A stretch of 56,055 bases of DNA from Pseudomonadota bacterium (lineage in GTDB: Bacteria > Desulfobacterota > Syntrophobacteria > Syntrophobacterales > Syntrophobacteraceae): NCBI GenBank assembly GCA_023416335.1, contig JAEZHY010000131.1, positions 1 to 56,055 on the forward strand, read 5' to 3'. The notes beneath the pieces are model-generated. The model searched no databases and had not been told where the DNA came from. It saw nothing but the letters and a program-made list of their open reading frames with translations. A program made the translations under genes and the position numbers. Within the stretch, counting starts at the first letter, position 1. Each line of letters begins with the position of its first letter. Positions 34,058 to 43,445 of this stretch are shown here, piece after piece.

Positions 34058-37000
34058 TTAATTTTCGGCACCGTCCAGGATCTTCCTCACGACCTCGGCG
34101 AGTTCACGCATTTTGAGCGGCTTCAAAAGAAAAGCGCGAATTCCCATCCGTTTGGCTTCTTCCTCGGTGAACCTTTCGGTAAAACCTGTGCACAGGATGA
34201 TCGGGATATTCGGACGGATCCGCATCATTTCTTCGGCAAGGCTGTCGCCTGTCATGAGCGGCATGGTATAGTCTGAAATCACCAGGTCAAAATCTTCCGG
34301 GCAGCTTCTGAAGATTTCCAGTGCCTCGATGCTGCTCGTCGTGGATGAGACTTCGTAGCCGAGCTGGTCGAGTATGCTTTGCCCCAGATCGGCCAGACCT
34401 CTTTCATCATCAACGAAAAGAATCCGCTCTGCTCCTCCCCGGATCGATACTTCCGTATTGTAGGCCGCTGCCGTTTTTGTTTCGACTTTCGGCAGATAAA
34501 TCATGAATGTAGACCCGGCTCCGGGTTGGCTCCGGACCGTTATCGACCCGTTATGCCTCTTGACTATTCCGTGAACTACGGCCAGACCCAGGCCGCTCCC
34601 CTTCCCAACTTCCTTCGTGGTGAAATAGGGGTCGAATATACGCTCCAGGGTTTCAGGGAGCATTCCGACGCCGGTATCGCTCACCGTAATGCGCAAATAG
34701 CCGCCCGGTTTGAGATCCTCGGGAATTTCGCCTGCTCCCGCTCCTGCCTCTACTTCGTCGAGCTTCACAGCCAGCACTCCACCGCGGTCTTCCATAGCCT
34801 GGGAGGCATTGGTGCACAGATTGATCAGCACCTGGTGGAGTTCGGTTTCATCGGCCATCGTTATGTCCGAATCGACTTCGATGGTTTGCCGGATTTCGAC
34901 CGTACTGGGCAGGGATGCCCTGAGCAGTTTGATGGCATCCGTGATGACCGGGCCGAGCATTACCGGTACCTGCTCCTGTGATGTCTTCATACGCCCGAAA
35001 GCCAGCACCTTTTTCACCAGGTCCTTGGCGCGAAGCCCTGCACTCAGCACCTGTTCCAGGTAATGCCGCCCGGGAGTCAGCCTGGGCATCTCCAGCAGTG
35101 CGATTTCCACATAGCCGATTATTGCCGCCAGTATATTGTTGAAGTCGTGGGCGATTCCTCCAGCCAGGGTACCGACCGCCTCCATTTTGTGCGAGTGCCG
35201 CAACTGGGCTTCGAGCTTTTCTTTTTCTTCTTCCGCCTGCTTGCGGTCCGTGATATCGAAGATCACCGCCTGTTTGGAAAAGGAACCGTCGGGATGGGAA
35301 ATCGGCGTGTTGACAGCATAAAACCAGCGTCCGTCTTTCCCCTTTATCTCCCGTTTGATGGTTTCGCCTGCAAGGACTCTCTCATTAAGGCACGAGGGAC
35401 ATTTTTCCTCAAGACCGTGCAATACCTCGTGGCAACGCCCGCCGGTTGCATCGAAGCCGAGTCGATCTATCATCGGTTTGTTCAGGAATTCGAGCCTGTA
35501 GTCCTGGGAGACGATATAGATATAACCGTCAAAGGTATCGGCAATAGCGCGATACTTTACCTGGCTTTCCTGCAGGGCCTGGGCCATCCTTTCCCGAGCG
35601 GTGATGTCCACGGCGATACCCGCCAGCAAATCGGGGGCATCACCCGGCGAAATCGGAAACTTGAAGGTGTCAAAGAACCTTTCGGCCCCATGGACATCCG
35701 TAACGCATTCCTGAACCGCGAGCGGCCCTTCGGTCAGTACCCTCCGGTCTGCCTGGATCATTGCTTCGGCCAGATCCGGAGGAAGCAGGTCCCTGGTGGT
35801 CTTCCCGACACAATCTTCGCCCCAGCCGAATAATTCCCGGAGATAGCGGTTGGCAAACAAAATGGTTCCCGACTCGTCTTTGATAAAAGCACAAGCCGGA
35901 AGATTATCCATAAAAACGGAAAACCTCTGCTCGCTCTGCTGAAGCGCCGCTTCCGCTCTTTTGCGATTCGATATGTCGCGTATCGATTCGATTGCCCCGA
36001 CAATTTCTCCTTTGGAATCGCACAACATGCCTGCAGTCGCGAAAAGGCAAACCTCGCCGTTCCCGGGCAGGTACGCTTCGCCCACGAGTATCTTCCCTTT
36101 TTTCTCCAGATTGACGTATCTGCTCTCGATTCCCTTCTCCGGCTTGAGCACAAGGTCGATGAGAACCGGTCTGCGCTCTCCATAGATCGCCAGCGCATAC
36201 TCGTAGTTCCCTTTGCCGATCACTTCCGAGGCTGCAAGACCGGTCATTTCCTCCATCGCCCGGTTCCAGGCGATGACCTTGCCTTCTTTGCCGATCACAA
36301 ATGTCGCATCCGGCAGGAAGTCGATGATGTCCGCCATCCGCTGCTGGGATTCCTTCAACTCCGATTCGACCCGCTTGCGCTCTGCCAGCTCGAGTTGGAG
36401 CTGTTCGTTGGCCTTCCGGAGTTCCTCGGTCCGCAGGTCGACACGAAGCTCGAGTTCCGCGTGGGTCGTGCGCAGATGCTCCACGAGCTTATTAAAAGCC
36501 CTGCCCATCTCGCTGATTTCATCTTTTCCCCTTACGGGCACCGGCGTCATAGCCGGGCTCTTCGCCTGGGACGCAATCTCGATGAAGTGACGCGTCATTG
36601 CTTCGAGGCGCCGCGTCACGACAAATCTGAAAGTGAACAGGATCGATCCGAAAAGCAGTGCGAGGCCGGATGCGAGGATTATCATCTGAGAGCGCAACTC
36701 CGAGGTTAGCGGAGCATTGATCGCATCCAGGGGAACCGCTATCATGTCGAGTCCCGCAACATCGTCGAGCTTCCGATGGAAACTGGCGGTTGGACCATAC
36801 ATTTTCACGAGTTGCGCAGGAGCATCCCCGGAATCACCATGGCAGCGAATGCACTCCTGCTTCATCCTCTTGGGCGTGAAGTGAGCCAGGAACTGCCTGC
36901 CGTCGATCGTCATGGTCTCGGTACGTCGGTTCACTCCGGGATTCCGGCGGAAGTACTCTATCATCCGCATCTCGTCGGGGTTTGCCAGATTGACGGGATT

Positions 37001-37327
37001 CCGGGGATTATCGGATGCAAAACGGATTATGAAATCCGGAAATTTCCTGCGGACCTGTTCAAAGATGCTCCTGGAAATAAATGACGTGGACATCGTTTCC
37101 GGCACAAACACGTCCGCGCCTGCCAGATTTTCCACCGAGGGGCGAATTTTCTCGGCCGCGTAATCCCGGATTGCAAGGTTGAATTCAAGCGCGATCGCCG
37201 CCTGCCGGCTTATCAGTTCATTTGCATGCTTTCTGCTCGCTTCATATGTCTGATGGAAGACAAAAATCGAAATGGCCAGAGCGAGCAGCGCAAAAGGAAT
37301 GAGGAACCGAGTGCTGATGCTTCTCAT
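34058..37327 (-). CDS. Hybrid sensor histidine kinase with a haem-binding DUF3365 sensor
   Basis: A 1089-residue membrane kinase. A first membrane helix (about 7-25) is followed by a periplasmic DUF3365/Tll0287-like domain with one c-type haem motif CIRCH (159-163). A second membrane helix (about 214-236), HAMP (about 237-290) and a short coiled coil come next. Three PAS domains follow (about 335-455, 468-585 and 590-705; the third holds a CPSC pair). HisKA is at about 715-780 with the H-box GGIAHDFNNILAAIIGYVEI, then HATPase_c (DTGVGM, then GKGSGLGLAVVHGIVKRHNG) and a C-terminal receiver domain (VDDERGLAD, then ISDYTMPLMTG, then LLKPLKMREL). The haem points to sensing of redox state, O2, NO or CO. 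No partner response regulator is adjacent. Confidence 0.92.
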   Translation of the reverse strand: MRSISTRFLIPFALLALAISIFVFHQTYEASRKHANELISRQAAIALEFNLAIRDYAAEKIRPSVENLAGADVFVPETMSTSFISRSIFEQVRRKFPDFIIRFASDNPRNPVNLANPDEMRMIEYFRRNPGVNRRTETMTIDGRQFLAHFTPKRMKQECIRCHGDSGDAPAQLVKMYGPTASFHRKLDDVAGLDMIAVPLDAINAPLTSELRSQMIILASGLALLFGSILFTFRFVVTRRLEAMTRHFIEIASQAKSPAMTPVPVRGKDEISEMGRAFNKLVEHLRTTHAELELRVDLRTEELRKANEQLQLELAERKRVESELKESQQRMADIIDFLPDATFVIGKEGKVIAWNRAMEEMTGLAASEVIGKGNYEYALAIYGERRPVLIDLVLKPEKGIESRYVNLEKKGKILVGEAYLPGNGEVCLFATAGMLCDSKGEIVGAIESIRDISNRKRAEAALQQSEQRFSVFMDNLPACAFIKDESGTILFANRYLRELFGWGEDCVGKTTRDLLPPDLAEAMIQADRRVLTEGPLAVQECVTDVHGAERFFDTFKFPISPGDAPDLLAGIAVDITARERMAQALQESQVKYRAIADTFDGYIYIVSQDYRLEFLNKPMIDRLGFDATGGRCHEVLHGLEEKCPSCLNERVLAGETIKREIKGKDGRWFYAVNTPISHPDGSFSKQAVIFDITDRKQAEEEKEKLEAQLRHSHKMEAVGTLAGGIAHDFNNILAAIIGYVEIALLEMPRLTPGRHYLEQVLSAGLRAKDLVKKVLAFGRMKTSQEQVPVMLGPVITDAIKLLRASLPSTVEIRQTIEVDSDITMADETELHQVLINLCTNASQAMEDRGGVLAVKLDEVEAGAGAGEIPEDLKPGGYLRITVSDTGVGMLPETLERIFDPYFTTKEVGKGSGLGLAVVHGIVKRHNGSITVRSQPGAGSTFMIYLPKVETKTAAAYNTEVSIRGGAERILFVDDERGLADLGQSILDQLGYEVSSTTSSIEALEIFRSCPEDFDLVISDYTMPLMTGDSLAEEMMRIRPNIPIILCTGFTERFTEEEAKRMGIRAFLLKPLKMRELAEVVRKILDGAEN

Positions 37328-37849
37328 TACATGACTCCGGTTATCTATCTAGGAAAACCTGGATTGCAGCCGGAAACGTGAGATGTTCCAATTCCGGGGT
37401 GAAACAATCTCTTAAGCCGGATATCGACGATACACTTTTACAACTTTAGTCTTAGTTTCACAAAGCGTGGAAAAACACATCATTCGCTGGGAAAGACTTC
37501 TGCAACCCAGGGCCGGTTAAGCCCCGGCAGCAGTACGCACTTCAGGTAATCGTTTGGATTTGGATGCTTTCCGTTCGGCACTTGAATTTCAAGAATAGCT
37601 TCGGAAATGAGATTTACTATCAGAAAAGTTACCCGCCGGTACCTTACAATAAAAATCCACTTTGCCGGTAGCAGGAAATAACAGGTTTCCGTTCCGAAGG
37701 AATAAAGCCGAATTGTCGTTGGCGTGAGTTTGACATCTCTCACCGGAGAACTTACCTATATTCGAATCCGAATCACGCCGCTCTCCCATAACATGAATTT
37801 CAGATGCCGAAGGAGAATAGAAAATACCCGCCGCTAAATCCTTTTCTTT
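37328..37849. other. Intergenic region upstream of the hybrid kinase
   Basis: 520 bases between the kinase start and the decayed channel gene. Two minus frames are open over 37480-37789 but neither has a recognised domain or ribosome site, and they compete with each other. The promoter of the kinase should be in the first 120 bases. Confidence 0.35.
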
Positions 37850-39134
37850 TCTCGATTATATCGGTTTCGGTCGGAATCGTCGGCGGGTTCGGGCGGTAGT
37901 CTTCGGGCACTGACAGCCTTTTTTCACAACCTGTTTTTCCTCGGAAAGATTTCTCTCGCCTACGAGGCGAACCTTCATACGCAGCCCGGTTTGCGGGCCC
38001 TTTGTGATACCGGCGCCCGCCTCGGGGCGCTCGTTGTCACATTCCCGGTCACGCGCTTCGCGCTTGAGGCAAAAGGGCACGAAGTGCCGGAAGTAATGGA
38101 TGCAGGTACTCTTCGAGGTCCATCCGGTATTTGTGGTTCCCTGTGCTTGAAACGCTTTACTTTCGGCTCTCCCATCCGTTTCTGCTCGGACCTTACTTCG
38201 GCAGGGGATCGTCACCGGGATCGTGGCAGCCCTGTATATAAGGTCGATCTATTTCGCCGAGGACATTTTCGAGCGCATAACGGAAAATAATTATCTCCGG
38301 CATATGAGTGGTATGTTCAATGTGGAAACTCTGTTCTATACTTTGACGATCGCTGAAGATATTGTTTTATCGAGGGAGTCGGTTACGCAGCCGTCCAGGC
38401 CGTCCTGACCGGAAAACACTGCAGTATTCAACTGCTGCTTCTGCTCCTGGGCTTGAAATTGGCAGCGACGGCCATCACGCTCGGGTCGGGGGCATCGGGT
38501 GGAGTTTCCTCGCCTGCGCTCTTTTCAGGGGTGAAGGCGGGCGGAGCTTACGACGTTGGACTCAAGACTGTGCTCCCGTTTTTAGAGGTGGATCCGTCCG
38601 ACGGGCATGGTGGCAGCGAGCGGCGGCATCTGCCGGATTTTTTTGAAGGAAACGATTTACACTTTAAAGCTATCAAGACGAGGTCATTTCATGCCCAAAT
38701 CGCTTCAAACCAACTTCCAGTATTTGAAGCCCGCGAAATACTTCATGGACAACCGCTTCGCTGCCGTCCCGGCATCGATGAGGCTGGACGAATCGGTCGA
38801 CATAGCCTTTCGGAAGGGGGTCGCCTATTTCCTGGTGGTAAACGGAAAAGCGGTTCTGGGAGCCATTTCTATCAACTCCCTGCGAGACGTTTTGGAAGCG
38901 GTGGGACGAAACCGGGAGATTACGATGGGCGAAGTAGCGGATACCAACTACGTGGTCGTTCCAGAGGACCTCGGCCTTTTTGAGGTGATAACGAAGATTC
39001 GCGAGAGGCAGGCGGATTTTGCCCTCGTTCTCGATAATGGCGAGACCGCCGTCGCGGCGGAAGAAGTCAAAGGGGTGATTGCAAGTGAAGAGATCGGCGA
39101 AGCAACTCTCGAAGCAGTGAACTGTGAACAGTGA
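37850..39134 (+). pseudogene. Decayed ClC-type chloride channel/antiporter gene
   Basis: Fragments of one ClC protein occur in order but in different plus frames: ALTAFFHNLFFLGKISLAYE (near 37900), FALEAKGHEVPEVMDA (near 38060), GIVTGIVAALYIRSIYFAED (near 38210), VGYAAVQAVLTG and LGLKLAATAITLGSGASGGV (38380-38500), and LKETIYTLKLSRRGHF (near 38650). Two CBS-type regulatory segments follow, in a frame that stays open to the TGA at 39132-39134. The channel core has several frameshifts and a deletion of roughly 70 codons after VDPS. The last open stretch (38607-39134, 175 residues) could be mis-annotated as a stand-alone CBS protein. The gene is dead as a channel. Confidence 0.8.
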
Positions 39135-39282
39135 GCAGTGAACAGAAAAAATCCTCCCGTTAGATCCTGAGTTCCGAAGGTCCCCTGACAGATATTTTGC
39201 TTTTCAAGAGCCGGCTCGGAAATCGCCTGCCGGCAGAGGATTGGTTTTTTCAGTTCACTGTTGACTGCTCACTGTTCACTGC
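39114..39282. repeat. Inverted repeat of CAGTGAAC units between convergent genes
   Basis: The left arm (39114-39145) consists of GCAGTGAACTGTGAACAGTG followed by AGCAGTGAACAG. The right arm (39251-39282) is its imperfect inverse. The arms overlap the stop codons or ends of the ClC remnant and the hydrolase gene and could form a bidirectional terminator. The CAGTGAAC unit is itself repeated inside each arm. Confidence 0.55.
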
Positions 39283-40079
39283 GTTTTGTTCACCCAATCC
39301 TTTACCATTTTCGCAAACAGCGCCGGCGCTTCCGCCGGTATGGAATGCCCCGGCCCTTCCAGAATCTCATGGCGGCCTTTGCAAAGCTCGGCAAGTTCCC
39401 GGGCACTGGCGGGAGGCGTAAGAGGATCGTCGGAACCCGAGAGCACCATGACTGGGCAGGCGACTGCCGGAGCAATGCGGGCAAGCGGCGGGTAGTCTTC
39501 CACTGCCCGGAGATGCGCAGTCAGCCCGTCTTTCGTGTTGCGCAGGACAAGCGCCCTCATGATTTTGTCCAGCATCGCATCGTTTTCCCGCAGAAATTTC
39601 TCACCGAAGAAGACCGGCAGGGCCGCCTGGATCATGGCGTCCACGCCGCCGTGCTCCAGGATCCGAACCCAGGATTTTACGAACAGCTTCGTGCGGCTTG
39701 TTCGATGTGCCGTGATGCTGCATGCAACAGTCCGCTCAACCAGGTCAGGATGCCGGGCGGCAAAAGTAAGCGCCACGCCCGCTCCGTGGCTTATCCCGAC
39801 GAGATTGGCTTTTTCGGCTCCCAAATGCCTGAGAAGGTCGTGCAAGTCTCCGGTGTGGCCCTCAAGTGAAAGTGGAATCTCTCCAAGGTCGCTCCGTCCC
39901 TGTGCCCTTCCGTCATAAAGCAACACCTGGAAATCGTCTTTGAGCAGGTTTGCAATGACGGTCCAATGGACCGTGGTCTGGCAGGTGCCGTTCACCAGGA
40001 CGACAAGAGGTTTCGAGGCGCCGAGATAGCGGTCTTCGAAGAATATGCGGCAGCCGTCGGTCGTTAGAAAGTAGGGCAT
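39276..40079 (-). CDS. Alpha/beta hydrolase
   Basis: A 267-residue alpha/beta-hydrolase. The ATG at 40079 is preferred because protein-like sequence (PYFLTTDGCRIFFEDRYLGA) starts there; the longer frame to 40292 runs back through lipA. The fold signs are LVVLVNGTC (oxyanion region), YDGRAQGRSDLG, the nucleophile elbow LVGISHGAG (Ser), PVMVLSGSDDPLTPP (acid) and GPGHSIPAE (His). The substrate cannot be told. It starts 20 bases downstream of lipA and is probably the last gene of the glycine-cleavage/lipoate operon. Confidence 0.82.
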   Translation of the reverse strand: MPYFLTTDGCRIFFEDRYLGASKPLVVLVNGTCQTTVHWTVIANLLKDDFQVLLYDGRAQGRSDLGEIPLSLEGHTGDLHDLLRHLGAEKANLVGISHGAGVALTFAARHPDLVERTVACSITAHRTSRTKLFVKSWVRILEHGGVDAMIQAALPVFFGEKFLRENDAMLDKIMRALVLRNTKDGLTAHLRAVEDYPPLARIAPAVACPVMVLSGSDDPLTPPASARELAELCKGRHEILEGPGHSIPAEAPALFAKMVKDWVNKTQ

Positions 40080-40099
40080 ACACACCGCCGGGAAGGAGG

Positions 40100-40987
40100 T
40101 TATTTGCCGGAACCGAACAGGTCCTTTGCGTGATAGGAACTGCGCACCAGCGGACCGCTTGCTACCTGGGTAAAGCCCATCGCGAGGGCCTTTTCTTTCC
40201 AGGAATCGAACTCTTCGGGCGTAACGAACCGATCGACCGGCAGATGGTGGGCCGAAGGCTGGAGATACTGCCCCAGGGTCAGCATTCTGCATCCGGCATC
40301 CAAGAGGTCCCGGAGCGTTTCCCGGATTTCCGGTTGGGTTTCGCCAAGGCCCAGCATGAGTCCGGATTTTAGCGGTACTGAAGAATCGAATTCCCCGGCC
40401 GTGCGAAACAGGTCCAGCGAACGCCGGTAAACGGCCCCGGGCCGAACCGACAGATAGAGGCGTGGAACCGTTTCGACATTGTGATTCAAAACATCCGGCC
40501 TGGCAGCAACCACGGTTCGAATTGCATCGGGATCGTCCTGGAAATCGGGAACCAGCACTTCCACGAGCACCTCCGGAATCCTTTCGCGGATGGCCCTGAT
40601 CGTCTCCGCGAAGAACCCCGCGCCTCCATCCGGGAGGTCGTCGCGCGTCACGGAGGTGATTACCACGTACCGCAACTTCAGCCTCTCCGCCGCTTCGGCC
40701 ACCCTTATGGGCTCATCGGGGTCCGGAGGTCCAAGAGGGCCGTGCTCGACTGCGCAGAAACGGCAGTTCCGTGTGCAGCGCGGACCCATGATGAGAAAAG
40801 TGGCCGTCCGGCACGAAAAGCATTCCCACTGGTTGGGGCACCGGGCTTCCTGGCAGACGGTATGGAGATCTCCGCTCCGGAGCAGGGATCTCACCTCTTC
40901 GTAAGCCGGTCCGCTCGGAAGTTTCAGTTTGAGCCAGTGAGGCTTCCGCATGCGCGGTTGTTTTGGTTGTTCGGGTTCCATTGTCAC
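40100..40987 (-). CDS. lipA: Lipoyl synthase
   Basis: A 295-residue radical SAM enzyme that inserts two sulfur atoms into protein-bound octanoyl groups to make lipoate. Both iron-sulfur sites are intact: the auxiliary cluster motif CQEARCPNQWEC and the radical SAM motif CTRNCRFC. Other signs are YVVITSVTRDDLPDGG, NHNVETVPRLYLSVRPGA, KSGLMLGLGET and TLGQYLQPSAHHLPV. The length is typical. Its substrate here is presumably the H protein encoded upstream in the same cluster, after LipB has attached octanoate. Confidence 0.96.
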   Translation of the reverse strand: MTMEPEQPKQPRMRKPHWLKLKLPSGPAYEEVRSLLRSGDLHTVCQEARCPNQWECFSCRTATFLIMGPRCTRNCRFCAVEHGPLGPPDPDEPIRVAEAAERLKLRYVVITSVTRDDLPDGGAGFFAETIRAIRERIPEVLVEVLVPDFQDDPDAIRTVVAARPDVLNHNVETVPRLYLSVRPGAVYRRSLDLFRTAGEFDSSVPLKSGLMLGLGETQPEIRETLRDLLDAGCRMLTLGQYLQPSAHHLPVDRFVTPEEFDSWKEKALAMGFTQVASGPLVRSSYHAKDLFGSGK

Positions 40988-41030
40988 TTTAATCTGATCC
41001 GTTTTATAGGCTTGTGACGTTCTCGCTTAT

Positions 41031-41215
41031 GAAACTTCAGTAACAGTGAACGATGAGCGGCGTAGGGTGGGGGAGCGGAACGCGGTGGTTTTATCGTGCC
41101 CACCGTCCCACCTTTCGCACAGATGGTGGGCAACGCTTCGCTTTTGCCCACCCTACGGTTCTTTCCGCTCGCATGGGGTTCCCATGGCGGAGCATGGGAA
41201 CCGGCGGCTTCTCAA
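41031..41215. repeat. Dispersed repeat family C, copy 2, with nested hairpins
   Basis: It begins GAAACTTCAGTAACAGTGAA, then CGATGAGCGGCGTAGGGTGG. It contains a GTAGGGTGG...CCACCCTAC inverted pair (41060 to 41157) and a perfect ten-base-pair GGTTCCCATG/CATGGGAACC hairpin (around 41175-41200). It sits between lipB and lipA. The first 40 bases match 16371 onward and, inverted, 53340-53392. Confidence 0.65.
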
Positions 41216-41224
41216 CCTATCCGG

Positions 41225-41944
41225 TTAACTCCCCAACATTGCCACACAGGGCATCCGGCATGAACCGGGAATCATCCGATCCAACTTGGCATGGAAGACT
41301 TCAGCGAAATTTCTTTTCATCTCCTCGCGAACTTCCCCCATGGGAACTTCCCGGGAAAGCTCTTTTGCCAGCGAGGTCATCGAGATTCCCTGCAGCCCGC
41401 AGGGGTTAATCCAGCCGAAGGGCTCAAGCGACACATTCACATTGAACGCAAACCCGTGAAATGCAATCCCGCGCCGGATCGCTATCCCTATGCTGCCCAG
41501 CTTGCTGTTGCCGACCCAGACGCCGCGGTTGAGCTTGTTTCGAGAGGCTTGAACGCCCCAGCGCGCGGCCGTCCGCAACATGATTTCCTCGAGCCCTTCC
41601 ACGTACTCCGTCACGGTAAGTCCGGCCGAATGCAGGCTCATTATCGGATAGCCGACTAATTGCCCGGGGCCGTGGAAGGTTATGTCTCCGCCTCGTTCGA
41701 TATGATGAACGGAGATATGGGCGCGTTCGAGAAAAGCCTCCGGGACGGTCAGGTTTTTGAGTCCGCCCCGGCGGCCCATCGTGAAAACGGGAGGGTGTTC
41801 CAGAAGCAGGAGAATATCCGACGCAACCGTCCCCGACTTCCTGGCGGAAATCAGCCCAAGTTGCAGGTCCCAGGCCTGTCGATAATCAAGCATTGGGAAC
41901 TCGGCACAAAGCCAGCTTTTATGCTCCTGCTCTATTTCAGACAC
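41225..41944 (-). CDS. lipB: Octanoyltransferase
   Basis: A 239-residue enzyme that moves octanoate from acyl carrier protein to lipoyl domains. The GTG at 41944 has GGAGG eight bases upstream. Family landmarks are LLLLEHPPVFTMGRRG, IERGGDITFHGPGQLVGYPI, GNSKLGSIGIAI with the catalytic Lys, HGFAFNVN, and INPCGLQGISMTSL with the catalytic Cys. Residue pattern and length are normal. It lies 31 bases downstream of gcvPB and upstream of lipA, so both lipoylation steps are encoded beside the H protein that needs them. Confidence 0.95.
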   Translation of the reverse strand: MSEIEQEHKSWLCAEFPMLDYRQAWDLQLGLISARKSGTVASDILLLLEHPPVFTMGRRGGLKNLTVPEAFLERAHISVHHIERGGDITFHGPGQLVGYPIMSLHSAGLTVTEYVEGLEEIMLRTAARWGVQASRNKLNRGVWVGNSKLGSIGIAIRRGIAFHGFAFNVNVSLEPFGWINPCGLQGISMTSLAKELSREVPMGEVREEMKRNFAEVFHAKLDRMIPGSCRMPCVAMLGS

Positions 41945-41975
41945 TCATCGCACCTCCAAACGGCTCACCGTACGG

Positions 41976-43433
41976 CTATAGGCACGTCAGGCGAGGATTC
42001 CTCGCTGCGCTCGTTTCATCGAGCCGCGTCACCTTCGAATTATGCGGAGCATTGTGGAGCAGATCAGGATCTTCACCGGCTTCCTTCACAACCTGCTTGA
42101 ACGCATCCACAAAGAGATCGAGTTCTTCCTTGGACTCGTTCTCGGTCGGCTCGATCATGATGGCCCCGTGAACCACCAGCGGGAAGTAAATTGTCGGCGG
42201 ATGGAAGCCGTAGTCCATGAGCCTTTTGACCATGTCCAGGGTCGTTATCTTGAGCGTCTCCTGCAGCTTGTCGGAAAAAACGCATTCGTGCATGCACGGC
42301 CTGTCGTAGGGCAGGTGCAGCGTATCCCTGAGCTTTTCCTTGACGTAGTTGGCATTCAGCACGGCAAGTTTGCTCACCGTCTTCAGCTCGGGCCCGAGGC
42401 TCAGGATGTAGCTGTAAGCCCGGATCATAATGCCCACATTCCCGTAGAAAGCATGGAGCTTCCCGACGGACTGGGGAAAATCGAAGGAAAGATAATACTT
42501 CCCTTTCTCTTCGAGCACCCTTGGCACCGGAAGAAACGGTTCGAGGTGCTTCCTCACGCAGACCGGGCCGGCCCCGGGGCCGCCACCGCCGTGAGGCGTC
42601 GAGAAAGTCTTGTGCAGGTTCAGGTGCAGGACGTCCACCCCGAGGTCCCCGACGCCGACTATGCCCATGACGGCATTCATGTTGGCGCCGTCCGCGTAGA
42701 CCAGTCCGCCCTTCGCATGCACGATCTCGGCGATCTCCTTGATGTTTTCCTCAAAAAGGCCGAGGGTATTCGGATTGGTGACCATAATCCCGGCGGTCTC
42801 TTCGTCCATCACTTCCGCAATCGTCTCGGCCGAGAGTACGCCGCGCTCGTTTGACTTCACGTTCACCGGGCTGAATCCGCAGAGGGCCGCGCTGGCGGGA
42901 TTGGTTCCATGCGCGGTGTCCGGAACGATGATCTTCGTTCGGCGCGAGTCACGGCTTTTGTGATAGGCGTGAAAAATCAGCATTCCCGCCAACTCGCCGT
43001 GAGCGCCCGCGGCCGGTTGAAGCGAAACCGCATCCATACCGGTCGTTTCCGCCAGAAGACGTTCCAGCTCATACATGATCTTCAGCATTCCCTGGGACAA
43101 TTCGACAGGAAGCATCGGATGCGCTCCCGCGAAACCCGGCAGGGCGGCCTGCTTCTCGTTAATCTTGGGGTTGTACTTCATCGTGCACGAGCCCAGGGGA
43201 TACATCCCCGTGTCCACCCCGAAGTTCCAAGTCGAAAGCCGGGTGTAGTGGCGCACGATCTCGACTTCACTCAGATCGGGAAAGTCCGGGCCTTCACCCG
43301 CAACGGACTCATCCAGCGGAAAGTTATCGACGTCCCGCCTCGGCAGGGACATCCCGACCCTCCCCTTCTTGCCTTTATCCTGCAGTATGGGCTCATTCAG
43401 TATAAGCCCCGTTGTACCGGCAAATTCGTTCAT
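41976..43433 (-). CDS. gcvPB: Glycine dehydrogenase (decarboxylating) subunit 2
   Basis: The 485-residue PLP-binding half of a two-subunit P protein. NLHKTFSTPHGGGGPGAG contains the Schiff-base lysine. DTAHGTNPASAALCGF, LFEENIKEIAEI and the start IYELERLLAETTGMD are typical of the class. The enzyme decarboxylates glycine and passes the aminomethyl group to lipoyl-H protein. The C-terminal residues beyond about 465 (TRLDETSAARNPRL) look non-conserved. GAGGA lies before its ATG and it starts 12 bases after gcvPA. Confidence 0.95.
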   Translation of the reverse strand: MNEFAGTTGLILNEPILQDKGKKGRVGMSLPRRDVDNFPLDESVAGEGPDFPDLSEVEIVRHYTRLSTWNFGVDTGMYPLGSCTMKYNPKINEKQAALPGFAGAHPMLPVELSQGMLKIMYELERLLAETTGMDAVSLQPAAGAHGELAGMLIFHAYHKSRDSRRTKIIVPDTAHGTNPASAALCGFSPVNVKSNERGVLSAETIAEVMDEETAGIMVTNPNTLGLFEENIKEIAEIVHAKGGLVYADGANMNAVMGIVGVGDLGVDVLHLNLHKTFSTPHGGGGPGAGPVCVRKHLEPFLPVPRVLEEKGKYYLSFDFPQSVGKLHAFYGNVGIMIRAYSYILSLGPELKTVSKLAVLNANYVKEKLRDTLHLPYDRPCMHECVFSDKLQETLKITTLDMVKRLMDYGFHPPTIYFPLVVHGAIMIEPTENESKEELDLFVDAFKQVVKEAGEDPDLLHNAPHNSKVTRLDETSAARNPRLTCL

Positions 43434-43445
43434 GACTTGTCCTCT

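Noticed and set aside
37480..37789. Minus-strand small genes between the kinase and the ClC remnant
   Set aside because: Two competing frames, no ribosome site and no recognised family.
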